15,310 nt of DNA from an uncultured Kangiella sp. (GCA_946481205.1 CAMLNB010000070.1:1-15310); one strand, 5' to 3'. Numbered from the stretch's first letter, positions 1 to 7,753 are shown. Program-made: numbers and translations. Notes: generated from the sequence alone by a model not told the origin.

Positions 1-2100
1 CTGCTTCTGCAGCTCGCCCCAGTTCGCTTCAGCTTGGCGCAGTTGTTCACGCAGGCTTTCGCTCTGCTCTTCCAGCTCGGCCAGTTGCAGTTCTTTTTCT
101 TCAATCTCGGCGGTCAGCGTTTCGATCTGTTGGCCACGTTCGAGCACGCCGGCCTGACCGTCGGCGCCACGACCGGCTTTCAGGTAATTGCGACCGACGA
201 CGACGCCGTCGCGGGTCACAAACGCTTCGTGTGCCGCCAGCTGATCGCGCTGACGCAACGCCTCGTCGAGCGAGTCGGCGGTGTAGACACCATGCAGTGT
301 TGCTGGTGCATTGCCCGAGGTAATCAGTGAGGCCAGCGTCGTGCGCGTGCTGGACGAACTCACGCTGCGCGCTTCAACCAAGTGAATGCGGCTTTCCGGC
401 CGCTCGCGCAGCGCGCTCAGCAGCGAATCCAGGTTGTCGACCACCAGCGCTTGCAGCTGTTCGGTCAGCACCGATTCAACGGCCGCTTCCCAACCGGTTT
501 GCACCCGCAGGCTGTCGGCGACACGGGCTTTGCCGTCGAGTTGGTGCTGCTTCAACCAGCCGACATATTTCTCGTCATTGCGGCCTTGCGCGGCTTTCTG
601 CAGCGCTTCCAGCGCGACTTTGCGGCCACGCAGTTGGTGCAGCTCGCTCTTGCGGGTATCGATGCTGCTGCCGATCTCGCGGCGCTGATCGCGCAGGCGG
701 TTAATCGACTCCATGCCGGCAACGTGGGCCGCACGGACTTCTTCGGCGCGGATCTCCGCTTCTTCGAGCTTTTCTTCCAGCAGCAGGATTTCTTCGCTGC
801 CCGGCTGGGCATTGAGCGCATCCAGCTCTTGTTGCACGCGCTGACCGCGCTGCTGCATCCGCGCCAGCACAGTTTCGTAATGGGTGACACGGGTGCGTTC
901 GACCTGGGCTTTCTGCGCCGTTTCCGAGGCTTTGAGGTTGAACTCGTCCCACTGCACTTGCCATTCGGCAATCGCCGCTTCGTGCTCGGCCAAATTGCTT
1001 TGACCGCCGTTGGCGATCTCTTCCAAGCGCATCAGCTCGGGGGTGTTGTCTTCCACCTCCATGGTCAGCTGGGCGATTTTCTCGCTGTCGAGACTCAGGT
1101 GCTCGTTGGCAGCGCGCTGACTCTGCTCCAGGCGGACCAGATCGTCACGCAAGCGGTGACGGTTTTCGCGGGTGTATTTGATTGACTGTTCGAGCCGGAC
1201 GATCTCGGCATTGACACCGTGATACTTGCCCTGCACGGCGTTGAACGCGTCGGTCAGTTCGATGTGTTTGCTGCGGGCTTCTTCCATGCCGGCGTCGAGC
1301 GCCGTCACTTCCGACATCTTGGCTTCGACTTCAACGCTGAAGTGGCCAATCGCCTGCTCGTGCTGCTGAACTTTCTCGTCCAGCTCTTTGTAGCGTAGAC
1401 CGGCCAGCTTGGCTTTCAGGCCGCGCTCTTCCTCACGGAATTCCTTGAACTTGGCGGCGGCCTGGGCCTGCCGTTGCAAGGTGTTCAGCTGCCGATCCAG
1501 CTCTTGCCGGATGTCGCCAAGGCGGTTTAGGTTTTCCCGCGTCTGCTGAATCCGGGTTTCGGTTTCCTTGCGGCGCTCTTTGTATTTGGAAATGCCGGCC
1601 GCTTCTTCGATGAAGACGCGCAGTTCCTGCGGCTTCGATTCGATCAAGCGCGACACGGTGCCCTGCTGGATGATCGCGTAGGAGCGCGGACCCAGACCGG
1701 TGCCGAGGAAAATGTCAGTGATGTCTTTCCGACGGCAGCGAGTGCCGTTGAGGAAATAACTGGATTGGCCGTCACGCGTGATCAAACGCTTGATCGAAAT
1801 CTCGGCGTAATTGGCGTACTCGCCGCCGAGTGAACCGTCGCTGTTGTCGAACACCAGTTCGATGCTGGCCTGGCCAACCGGTTTCCGTGCTTGTGAGCCG
1901 TTGAAGATCACGTCAGTGGAATCTTCACCGCGCAAATTCTTGGCCGAGTTTTCGCCCATGACCCAGCGCACGGCGTCGATGATGTTCGATTTGCCGCAAC
2001 CATTCGGGCCGACGATCGAAGTCAGGTTGGTCGGGAACGGTACGGTGGTCGGGTCAACGAAAGATTTGAATCCCGCCAGTTTGATCTGCTTCAGACGCAT
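1..2100 (-). CDS. smc: Chromosome segregation protein SMC, N-terminal 700 residues (partial at left edge)
   Basis: SMC is the DNA-organising ATPase of the bacterial condensin complex; it dimerises through a hinge and works with ScpA and ScpB on the nucleoid. The frame is open from the ATG at 2100 to base 1. The N-terminus has the family's MRLKQIKLAGFKSF opening and a Walker A motif GPNGCGKS at residues 31-38. Long charged coiled-coil sequence runs from about residue 165 to 510. A glycine-containing globular hinge follows at about 515-630, and the second coiled coil then begins. The family is about 1,150-1,200 residues long, so the C-terminal signature and Walker B motifs lie beyond the window. 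In pseudomonads smc is followed by zipA and ligA, which cannot be checked here. The ribosome-binding site is weak (GGAA about 15 nt upstream), but the start is fixed by homology. The upstream region carries DnaA boxes. Confidence 0.97.
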   Translation of the reverse strand, partial: MRLKQIKLAGFKSFVDPTTVPFPTNLTSIVGPNGCGKSNIIDAVRWVMGENSAKNLRGEDSTDVIFNGSQARKPVGQASIELVFDNSDGSLGGEYANYAEISIKRLITRDGQSSYFLNGTRCRRKDITDIFLGTGLGPRSYAIIQQGTVSRLIESKPQELRVFIEEAAGISKYKERRKETETRIQQTRENLNRLGDIRQELDRQLNTLQRQAQAAAKFKEFREEERGLKAKLAGLRYKELDEKVQQHEQAIGHFSVEVEAKMSEVTALDAGMEEARSKHIELTDAFNAVQGKYHGVNAEIVRLEQSIKYTRENRHRLRDDLVRLEQSQRAANEHLSLDSEKIAQLTMEVEDNTPELMRLEEIANGGQSNLAEHEAAIAEWQVQWDEFNLKASETAQKAQVERTRVTHYETVLARMQQRGQRVQQELDALNAQPGSEEILLLEEKLEEAEIRAEEVRAAHVAGMESINRLRDQRREIGSSIDTRKSELHQLRGRKVALEALQKAAQGRNDEKYVGWLKQHQLDGKARVADSLRVQTGWEAAVESVLTEQLQALVVDNLDSLLSALRERPESRIHLVEARSVSSSSTRTTLASLITSGNAPATLHGVYTADSLDEALRQRDQLAAHEAFVTRDGVVVGRNYLKAGRGADGQAGVLERGQQIETLTAEIEEKELQLAELEEQSESLREQLRQAEANWGELQKQ

Positions 2101-2266
2101 GTTGTTGTGTAGTTCCGATTCCGGTTGCCACTGCCGACTCCGGGCCGTAGCCGGTAGTGCAGGTCTCAGGTCTGGGCCGCAGGCAAGCCGGCACGGCTTA
2201 CATGGCGGTCGCCCGGCTGGCGATCACGGCCCAGTCCACAGGCAGGATCGCGCCGGGGCCAAGCGC

Positions 2267-2368
2267 TTATCCACAAAGCGCCCCAACGAAAGGCGGGTAG
2301 TTTAAAGGAAAGGGCCGCCCGGTCGAAGGGACAGCCCTGTGTGAATAACGCGGGATGCCTGTGGATAA
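2267..2368. promoter_or_regulatory. Cluster of three perfect DnaA boxes upstream of smc
   Basis: Three exact matches to the DnaA box consensus TTATNCACA are present. TTATCCACA reads on the plus strand at 2267-2275. TTATTCACA reads on the minus strand at 2348 to 2340, and TTATCCACA on the minus strand at 2368 to 2360. The two minus-strand boxes start 20 bp apart, about two helical turns, and face the third across about 64 bp that includes the candidate smc promoter. The left box also sits inside an inverted repeat (GCGCTT at 2263-2268 and AAGCGC at 2276-2281). Three boxes in 102 bp of GC-rich DNA is far above chance. The likely roles are DnaA control of smc or a DnaA titration site; the function is inferred. 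Confidence 0.75.
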
Positions 2369-2377
2369 GTTGTGCAC

Positions 2378-2396
2378 CCGTTCATTCTGTGAACGG
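2378..2396. repeat. Short inverted repeat downstream of the BNR/PKD gene
   Basis: CCGTTCA (2378-2384) and TGAACGG (2390-2396) form 7-bp arms around a 5-nt loop, 33 nt beyond the stop of the upstream minus-strand gene. No T-run follows on either strand, so it is not a standard intrinsic terminator. It may weakly stabilise the 3' end or be part of the adjacent DnaA-box region. Confidence 0.4.
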
Positions 2397-2428
2397 AAGC
2401 CGCACCCCACAGGCCCCGCGTGGCGGCG

Positions 2429-5272
2429 TCAAGGCCGGCTGTAGGTCAGTGTGTAGGCACCGGTACCGCTGTAATTGACCACCCGGTAACGGTAATAGCC
2501 GGCGGTGCCGTCATAGCGGACGGTCTCGCTGCTGGTCGGCCCTTCGCTCTTGGCGACTTCGACCCAGGCACTGCCGTTCCAACGGTCGAAATACAGGTCA
2601 AAGTCAGTGCCGCCGGGCCCTGTCAGACAGGCTGTGTGCAAGCCAGCGACCGTGCTCTGGTACCAACTGCCGCCCGGCTGGATCTGGGTCTGGCCGTTAC
2701 CGCCACTGAAACTGCCGTTGATCGCCGTGCCCGGACAGGCAGACCCGACCGTGACCGACTTGCTGGTGCTGGCGCTGCTGCCGAGGTTGTCAGTGACGGT
2801 GAGCATCACGGTGTAAGTCCCGCCGCTCGCATAAGTCTTGCTCGGATTGGCAGCGGTGCTGCCGCTGCCGTCACCGAAATCCCAGTTGCGCGAAGCGATG
2901 CTGCCATCCGGATCGGTCGAGGTGTCAGTGAAGCTCGCGGTCAAACCGCTGACATTGTGATTGAAGCCGGCAACGGGCGGCTGATTGCCGGTACCGCCGC
3001 CGAGCAACACGCGCCAGGCACCGCGACCATAGGTGCCGGCGACCAGTGTGTACGGATCGTTGTCGATTTCCAGATCCGACACCACCAGACCCAGCGGTAA
3101 GCCAGTCGAGAACGCAACGAAACTGTCACCGCCATTGGTGCTTTCAAATACGCCGATATCGGTACCGACGTAGATTCGATTGCTGTCAAACGGATCGATC
3201 GCCACGGCATTGGCCGGCACATTCGGCAAGCCGGCACCGATCGCGGTCCAGTTGCCGCCACCGGTCAGCGAGCGATACAAGCGGCTGGCACCAAAGCCGG
3301 CGCGCGCGACAAACACTCGCTGTGGATTGTTGTTGTCGATGGCGATATCAGCAACGCGGCCGCCCGCGTAATTGCCAGTGACATTGCTCCAGCTGACGCT
3401 CGCCGCACCGGCATCGGCGCTGTAGTAAATCGCGCCGCCCGAGGTGCCAACATAGGTCGGATACGCCGCGCCACGTTGCAACGGAGTGATCACCGACACT
3501 GCGCTGCCGAGTGCCGACGAAATGCCGGTCCAGCTAAAAGTACCGGCTGACGTGGTGCCACGGAACAGTCGATCCGAGGCGACAAAAACTTGCGTGCCGG
3601 CAGCGGCCAGCGGTGTCACCCACGGAAAATTGCCCGACACCAATCCGGTCTTCGGCAGGCTGGAAAAACTGCTGCCGCCGGACAGCGAGCGATACAGATT
3701 CGGAAAGCCACCGGACGGATAGCCTGCTTGCAGCACCGTGTTGGTATTCGAGGGGTCGACGACATTCATGAAGCCGTCGCCGTTGACGACCGTCAGGTTC
3801 CAGACATCGCCAGTCGTGCGCCGTGACGAGGAGTTGTCTTGTGCGCCACCAAAAAGCGTATCGCTGTTGTTCGGATGCAATGCGATGTCATAGAACTGGG
3901 TGACATTCAGATTCGAATTCATGTTGACGTAGTTGGTACCGCCATCATCGGTGCGCCAAATCCCGCCATCACTGCCGACCCAAAACCGATTCCCGTTGTT
4001 GCGCGAATACACCAGCACATGGGTATCTTGGTGCACCTTCTGGCCACTGCCCCAACTGCTGGTCAGGTAAGTCAGATTGGTGCCGCCATTGGTTGAGCGA
4101 GCATAACGAATGCTGCCGACCAAAATCGTATCCGGCTGCGTCGGATGCACCGCCAGCGCGAGATTGTAGGTGCACTGGCCTTCACACGCGCTGCTGTTGC
4201 GCAGCTGCCAGCTGGCGCCGCCATCGGCTGTGCGATACAGCGACGCACCGTTCAGCACATACATGATTTGCGAATTGCTCGGTGCCATCGCCAGCCGCAT
4301 GCGCGTGCCGCTGACGCCGAGGCCACTGCTCATATTGCTCCAGTTGGCGCCACCATCCAGCGAACGGTAAACACCACTGCCAGCCACGGCGGCATACACG
4401 GTTGTGCTGTTCGGCACAAAGAACATGTCTTCAACCCGGCCGCTCAATACCAGCGACCAATTGCCGCCGCGATCGACGCTGCGGTACAGCCCGGCGCCCT
4501 GCAAGGTGCCCGCGTTGTTGCAACTGCCAAAGCCACCAACCAGAACCACCTGGTTATTGCTCGGTTGCACCGCCACGCTGTTGATAATCGACAAAGGCAT
4601 CGCGGTGCTGCCGCTACCATTGCGCGCTTGCCAATTGCTACCGCCGTCGGTGCTCAGGAATACGCCCTGACCAAAATAGCCGGCGCAGCCGCCGCCATTG
4701 CGATCGCCGGTACCGACCCAGACATGGTTCGGATTGCTGCTCTCCAAATGAATGGCACCGACCGGCAGCGTGCCGACTTGATCAAACAACGGCGTCCACG
4801 ATGAGCCTCCATTGGTGGTCTTCCACACCCCGCCAGCTGCCGCGCCGAAATACACGGTATTTTCATCCGTTGGATGCGGCACGATGGCGTTGTTGCGCCC
4901 CGATACCCGGCCCATGACCCAACTGCCCATGATCATCGAGGATGGGCCCATTTCCTCCCAGACTTCACCGGCCAGCATCTGACTGAACTGCAAACGTTCG
5001 CGTTGAATGCGCAGCTCGTTGACGGCATTTTGCCGCTCGGTTGCAGCGTCTTTGTGTGTCTGCAAACCACGGGTTTCCGCAAACCAGCGTTGGCGCTGTT
5101 CAATCTGCCAGCTTTCTTCCCGGGGATTGCGCGCCGCCTCCAATGAGGTTGCCGCCGCATCGATACTTGGTGTTGCATTGATACTTGGCGTTGCACTGGC
5201 GGCATTGCCCGCTTGCGCGGCCACCAGCAGCACGGCCGCCACGCTGAGCTGCGTGAGAGAAAAAATCCGCAT
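2429..5272 (-). CDS. Secreted Asp-box (BNR/sortilin-like) beta-propeller protein with PKD and C-terminal PPC-like domains
   Basis: This 947-residue exported protein has no recognisable catalytic core. I chose the ATG at 5272 rather than the in-frame ATG at 5383 because it has a perfect AGGAGG 5 nt upstream and starts a classic signal peptide (MRIFSLTQ then a hydrophobic core, cleavage near AGNA at about residue 23). Residues about 110-755 contain roughly ten Asp-box-like repeats of the S/T-x-D/N-G-G-x-x-W type, such as TTNGGSSW, STDGGSNW and SLDGGANW. These build beta-propellers in sortilin/VPS10-like and sialidase-like proteins. A PKD domain follows at about 764-840 (contains WDFGDGS). The C-terminal 105 residues resemble the pre-peptidase C-terminal (PPC-like) domain that trails many secreted proteases. 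Likely roles are extracellular carbohydrate or protein binding, or hydrolysis. It appears monocistronic. Confidence 0.9.
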   Translation of the reverse strand: MRIFSLTQLSVAAVLLVAAQAGNAASATPSINATPSIDAAATSLEAARNPREESWQIEQRQRWFAETRGLQTHKDAATERQNAVNELRIQRERLQFSQMLAGEVWEEMGPSSMIMGSWVMGRVSGRNNAIVPHPTDENTVYFGAAAGGVWKTTNGGSSWTPLFDQVGTLPVGAIHLESSNPNHVWVGTGDRNGGGCAGYFGQGVFLSTDGGSNWQARNGSGSTAMPLSIINSVAVQPSNNQVVLVGGFGSCNNAGTLQGAGLYRSVDRGGNWSLVLSGRVEDMFFVPNSTTVYAAVAGSGVYRSLDGGANWSNMSSGLGVSGTRMRLAMAPSNSQIMYVLNGASLYRTADGGASWQLRNSSACEGQCTYNLALAVHPTQPDTILVGSIRYARSTNGGTNLTYLTSSWGSGQKVHQDTHVLVYSRNNGNRFWVGSDGGIWRTDDGGTNYVNMNSNLNVTQFYDIALHPNNSDTLFGGAQDNSSSRRTTGDVWNLTVVNGDGFMNVVDPSNTNTVLQAGYPSGGFPNLYRSLSGGSSFSSLPKTGLVSGNFPWVTPLAAAGTQVFVASDRLFRGTTSAGTFSWTGISSALGSAVSVITPLQRGAAYPTYVGTSGGAIYYSADAGAASVSWSNVTGNYAGGRVADIAIDNNNPQRVFVARAGFGASRLYRSLTGGGNWTAIGAGLPNVPANAVAIDPFDSNRIYVGTDIGVFESTNGGDSFVAFSTGLPLGLVVSDLEIDNDPYTLVAGTYGRGAWRVLLGGGTGNQPPVAGFNHNVSGLTASFTDTSTDPDGSIASRNWDFGDGSGSTAANPSKTYASGGTYTVMLTVTDNLGSSASTSKSVTVGSACPGTAINGSFSGGNGQTQIQPGGSWYQSTVAGLHTACLTGPGGTDFDLYFDRWNGSAWVEVAKSEGPTSSETVRYDGTAGYYRYRVVNYSGTGAYTLTYSRP

Positions 5273-5277
5273 AGGTT

Positions 5278-5283
5278 CCTCCT
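5278..5283 (-). promoter_or_regulatory. Ribosome-binding site that fixes the start of the BNR/PKD gene
   Basis: AGGAGG on the minus strand ends 5 nt before the ATG at 5272. It selects this start, and its signal peptide, over the longer frame beginning at 5383, whose first 37 residues are arginine-rich and unlike a signal sequence. Confidence 0.85.
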
Positions 5284-5725
5284 GCAATAAGTCGGTATCC
5301 GGTAACGGCCGATGGCCGCACCGTTTGTTGCCGACTACCGCGGAAGAATCGCCTCTAACCAGGCGAGACCGATGCGCTGACAACGCTGTTGCAATCGTTT
5401 TATGAAAATCTGTTTGAACAACCGTGAGAGAGCCGGAAGAATCAGGCGAGCGCCATTCCAGCGACGCTGAGGTGTTGCCTCAGCACACTAGGTGTATCGC
5501 GTACGCCAGCATTTGGCAAATGCGACCAGTCCGTCGCGAGACATGGTTTGCAATGGCTCGCGTCGCCGACTACATGCCGCTACATTTCGACACAGAGCGA
5601 TACCTGACCGCGGGTTGGTTGATGTAACGGTTTGCTGATGGATCGGCTTGCCGACGACCGCGGCGCGCTGATGAAAAATGATTTCTGAAACGTCGAACCA
5701 CTCACCAGTCAAGCTGCATACAGCA
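5284..5725. other. Gene-poor stretch upstream of the BNR/PKD gene
   Basis: No convincing gene is visible in these 442 bases. Two small frames exist (67 codons at 5424-5627 plus; 74 codons at 5488-5712 minus), but neither has a Shine-Dalgarno site or recognisable protein character. A hairpin GCTGAGG/CCTCAGC (5466-5472 and 5478-5484, 5-nt loop) lacks a T-run. The AT-richer patch near 5395-5420 probably contains the promoter of the leftward gene, but I cannot assign clean -35 and -10 hexamers. Confidence 0.5.
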
Positions 5726-5776
5726 AAACGCCCCGCCGATCCGTGGCGGCAGCGCGCACGAATCGGCGGGGCGTTT
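5726..5776 (-). terminator. Strong intrinsic terminator of the FabH-like gene
   Basis: Perfect 15-bp arms, AAACGCCCCGCCGAT (5726-5740) and its reverse complement (5762-5776), enclose a 21-nt loop. The loop contains a further 4-bp stem (CGTG at 5742-5745, CACG at 5757-5760). On the minus strand the stem runs into TTTT. It lies 17 nt beyond the stop at 5793 and should end leftward transcription; the A/T flanks make partial bidirectional action possible. Confidence 0.9.
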
Positions 5777-5792
5777 AATGAGAAGCGAAAAA

Positions 5793-6914
5793 TCAGCCGG
5801 CGCGCAGCAATACACTGCCGGCGGAATAGCCTGCACCGAACGAGCTGATCAAACCGAGCTCGCCGCGAGCAAACCCATCGCGATGGAAATGGAATGCCAG
5901 GATCGAACCGGCCGAGCTGGTGTTGGCATAACGATCCAGCACCACCGGCGCTTCAACACCATCTGGATCACGACCCAGCACCTTGCGGGCGATCAGCTGG
6001 TTCATGTTGATGTTGGCTTGATGCAACCAGAGTCGCTTGAGCTGTTCCGGTTGATACCCCTGCTCACCGACGTGATTGACGATCAGATCCGCGACCATCG
6101 GACACACTTCCTTGAACACCTTGCGGCCTTCCTGAACAAACAATTTGTCGCGGGCATCACGCGTCGCGGGATGGGTGCGATTCAGAAAACCGAAATTGTT
6201 GCGGATATTGTTCGAGAACTGGGTCACCAGCTTGCAGCTCAGAATCTCAAATGGCTGCTTGGCCTTGCTGTCATCCGCGCGCTCGATCACCACCGCCGAC
6301 GCGACATCGCCAAAAATGAAGTGGCTGTCGCGATCGCGAAAATCCAGATGGCCGGAGCACACTTCCGGATTGACCATCAGCACCCGCTTGGCGGTACCGC
6401 TGCGCAGTGCATCGAATGCGGTTTTCAAACCAAAGGTCGCCGACGAACAGGCGACGTTCATGTCAAAGGCATAACCGCTGGTGCCAAGGAAATGCTGGAT
6501 CTCGACCGACAGCGCCGGATACGGCCGCGGAAAATTCGACGCCGCCGCGATCAGAAAATCGATCTCGCCCGGCTCGCGGCCAGCCTGCTTCAAGGCTTCG
6601 TTCGCGGCGTTGATTGCCATTTCGGCCAGCAGCGAAGGCTCGTCATTGCTGCGCTCCGGCAACCGCGGCGCCATGATGTTCGGGTCGAGCACAGCGACCT
6701 TGTCGACCACGTAACGCGACTGGATTCCGGACGCCTTGACGATGAATTCGGCGCTCGATTCGGCCAGCGGCTCGACGCCGCCGGCGGCAATCGCGGCGGC
6801 ATTTTCTGCATTCCATTGCCGGACATAGGTGTTGAAGGAAGCTACCAGCTCGTCATTGCTGATACTGAACGGCGGCGTGTAGACGCCAGTGCCACTGATG
6901 ACGATTGAGGTCAC
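5793..6914 (-). CDS. Beta-ketoacyl-ACP synthase III family protein (FabH-like)
   Basis: This 373-residue protein belongs to the thiolase-fold KAS III family, which condenses an acyl-CoA or acyl-ACP with malonyl-ACP. The catalytic triad is intact: Cys156 in NVACSSATFG, His298 in LWLHQANINM and Asn331 in YANTSSAGS. The C-terminal glycine-rich GAGYSAGSVLLR is also typical. At 373 residues it is longer than housekeeping FabH (about 320). The extra sequence lies in the first 90 residues, as in the longer FabH-like enzymes of proteobacteria whose acyl substrates vary. I chose the GTG at 6914 because MTSIVISGTGVYTPP is the natural family N-terminus; the upstream ATG at 6974 would add 20 atypical residues across inverted repeats. 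AGGA lies 9 nt before the GTG. No other fatty-acid genes are adjacent, so it may prime a specialised lipid, a dedicated acyl product or a bypass of FabH. The specificity is unknown. Confidence 0.9.
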   Translation of the reverse strand: MTSIVISGTGVYTPPFSISNDELVASFNTYVRQWNAENAAAIAAGGVEPLAESSAEFIVKASGIQSRYVVDKVAVLDPNIMAPRLPERSNDEPSLLAEMAINAANEALKQAGREPGEIDFLIAAASNFPRPYPALSVEIQHFLGTSGYAFDMNVACSSATFGLKTAFDALRSGTAKRVLMVNPEVCSGHLDFRDRDSHFIFGDVASAVVIERADDSKAKQPFEILSCKLVTQFSNNIRNNFGFLNRTHPATRDARDKLFVQEGRKVFKEVCPMVADLIVNHVGEQGYQPEQLKRLWLHQANINMNQLIARKVLGRDPDGVEAPVVLDRYANTSSAGSILAFHFHRDGFARGELGLISSFGAGYSAGSVLLRAG

Positions 6915-6944
6915 GGAGGAAGGTCCTGAACGGAAACGACCTGT

Positions 6945-6977
6945 ATAGGGTAGCCCTATGCCGGGCGGCGGCATAGG
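6945..6977 (-). promoter_or_regulatory. Overlapping inverted repeats in the upstream region of the FabH-like gene
   Basis: ATAGGG (6945-6950) pairs with CCCTAT (6954-6959) across 3 nt. CCTATGCCG (6955-6963) pairs perfectly with CGGCATAGG (6969-6977) across 5 nt. The two repeats share the CCTAT segment, so they are mutually exclusive as hairpins. The array lies 31-63 bp upstream of the GTG start and overlaps a possible minus-strand -10 (TATACA, 6947 to 6942). It could be an operator array or, if transcribed, an attenuator-like leader. The function is inferred. Confidence 0.5.
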
Positions 6978-7025
6978 CTTGACAAGTGCGGCTGGTCGGA
7001 GCTCACGACCGGGCGTACAGCTGGC

Positions 7026-7463
7026 TTAAAAGCGCTTGCTGACCGAGATCATCAGCAGCTGCTTGCGTATTTCGCGGTCGCGAATGCGGTCGAACGAAAA
7101 GAAGTCCGGGCCGTCACGCTCGGTATTGGCTTCCCACAGCTCGAAACCACGCAGGGTCAACCGAAAGGTCAGCGGCTCTTCCGGCGACACGCCGATGGCC
7201 GCGACTTTCTGCGACAGTTTGGGGGTATAGCTGAAGGACAGACCGTGGATGCCGGTGCCCTGCCAATCCAGTGACAGCCCGACGCGTTGACTGAGTTGCA
7301 GATCGTGATCGTGATAACCGCCGGTGACCCACTGATTACCCCAGAGCGGGTCGGAGAGCGCATCCGTCAAAACAGGATCCGTTACAACATGGTCCGCTAT
7401 CGCCGGTTTGACTGCCAACGCACCGACCAGGACCGCTACTACGACTTGCATGCTGCAACGCAT
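7026..7463 (-). CDS. Small exported protein of unknown function
   Basis: I do not recognise this 145-residue protein. The chosen ATG at 7463 has AGAGG about 6 nt upstream and opens a signal peptide (MRCSMQVVVAVLVGALAVKPAIA, cleavage near residue 23). The same frame extends upstream to 7673, but that extension has no secretion signal at its start. The mature part alternates polar and hydrophobic residues, as in LSLDW, LSFSY, LTLRGFEL and LMISVSKRF. It ends in phenylalanine, a pattern seen in outer-membrane beta-barrel proteins. At about 120 mature residues it could form only a very small barrel, so a periplasmic beta-rich protein is an alternative. It lies 111 bp upstream of the FabH-like gene on the same strand with no clear terminator between them, so they may be co-transcribed. 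It diverges from the tetR-type gene. Confidence 0.7.
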   Translation of the reverse strand: MRCSMQVVVAVLVGALAVKPAIADHVVTDPVLTDALSDPLWGNQWVTGGYHDHDLQLSQRVGLSLDWQGTGIHGLSFSYTPKLSQKVAAIGVSPEEPLTFRLTLRGFELWEANTERDGPDFFSFDRIRDREIRKQLLMISVSKRF

Positions 7464-7536
7464 GATTGACCTCTTCTCGCTACGCCGATCCGAACTGGCG
7501 AACTGCACGCGAACCACAAGAGTCCATCTGTGAGTC

Positions 7537-7567
7537 AGTATAAACCTCGCTAGGTCCGTCACCGTGA
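7537..7567 (-). promoter_or_regulatory. Candidate promoter and short palindrome for the small exported protein
   Basis: TATACT on the minus strand (7542 to 7537) is a good -10, about 74 bp upstream of the ATG at 7463. The -35 is poor (ACGGTG at 17-bp spacing, 7565 to 7560). The palindrome TCACCGTGA (7559-7567) covers that -35 position, as expected for an activator- or repressor-controlled promoter. The neighbouring TetR protein is the obvious candidate, but this is inference. Confidence 0.4.
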
Positions 7568-7653
7568 TTCGAGCCGCAAATTTTGCTGGTATGGCCACAC
7601 ATAAACGCGACAAAGCTGGCTCACTCAAACTAAACTGCACATCTGTCAGCGTT

Positions 7654-7670
7654 TTGATAGCAAAAATCAA
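7654..7670. promoter_or_regulatory. Inverted repeat in the tetR upstream region (possible autoregulatory operator)
   Basis: TTGAT (7654-7658) and ATCAA (7666-7670) form a 17-bp inverted repeat with a 7-bp AT-rich centre, about 85 bp upstream of the tetR start in the divergent intergenic region. TetR-family operators are typically palindromes of about 15-20 bp in this location. The arms are only 5 bp, so chance is possible. Confidence 0.25.
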
Positions 7671-7753
7671 CAAGACGAACGGTCACTCAGCCGATAAGCC
7701 ACGCACCGGCACGCCGAGTACGCACCGCATACGAGAGCACTGAACGCCACGCC

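Larger units (their letters stand above)
2101..2428. other. Intergenic region and probable long leader of smc
   Basis: This 328-bp stretch lies between the smc start and the stop of the upstream secreted-protein gene, both on the minus strand. It contains three DnaA boxes (separate entry). A possible minus-strand -10 (TAAACT, 2304 to 2299) lies between them, but its -35 is poor. If that promoter is used, the smc leader would be about 190 nt long. It includes a small inverted repeat AAGCCG/CGGCTT (2185-2190 and 2194-2199). I see no convincing small gene; frames crossing it lack ribosome-binding sites and recognisable protein character. Confidence 0.6.

Noticed and set aside
382..1185. A 267-codon plus-strand frame opposite smc
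   Set aside because: It is antisense to an unmistakable SMC coiled-coil and hinge region, has low-complexity composition and no initiation signals.
2267..2368. The DnaA-box cluster as a chromosomal replication origin
   Set aside because: There is no AT-rich unwinding element next to the boxes and no dnaA, dnaN, rpmH or gidA-type neighbour; regulation or titration of DnaA is more plausible.
2420..3100. A 226-codon plus-strand frame opposite the PKD/PPC end of the secreted protein
   Set aside because: It is alanine- and glycine-rich shadow sequence with no initiation signal; the minus-strand domains are clear.
2629..4900. The repetitive Asp-box coding region as DNA-level tandem repeats
   Set aside because: The repeats are divergent protein motifs with differing codons and spacing; I see no near-identical DNA repeat.
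5778..6908. A 376-codon plus-strand frame opposite the FabH-like gene
   Set aside because: It is fully antisense to a gene with an intact Cys-His-Asn triad, and its start lies at the edge of that gene's terminator.
6979..6984. A perfect plus-strand TTGACA near 6979 as a rightward promoter
   Set aside because: No -10 element lies 16-18 bp downstream, and the following genes are on the opposite strand.
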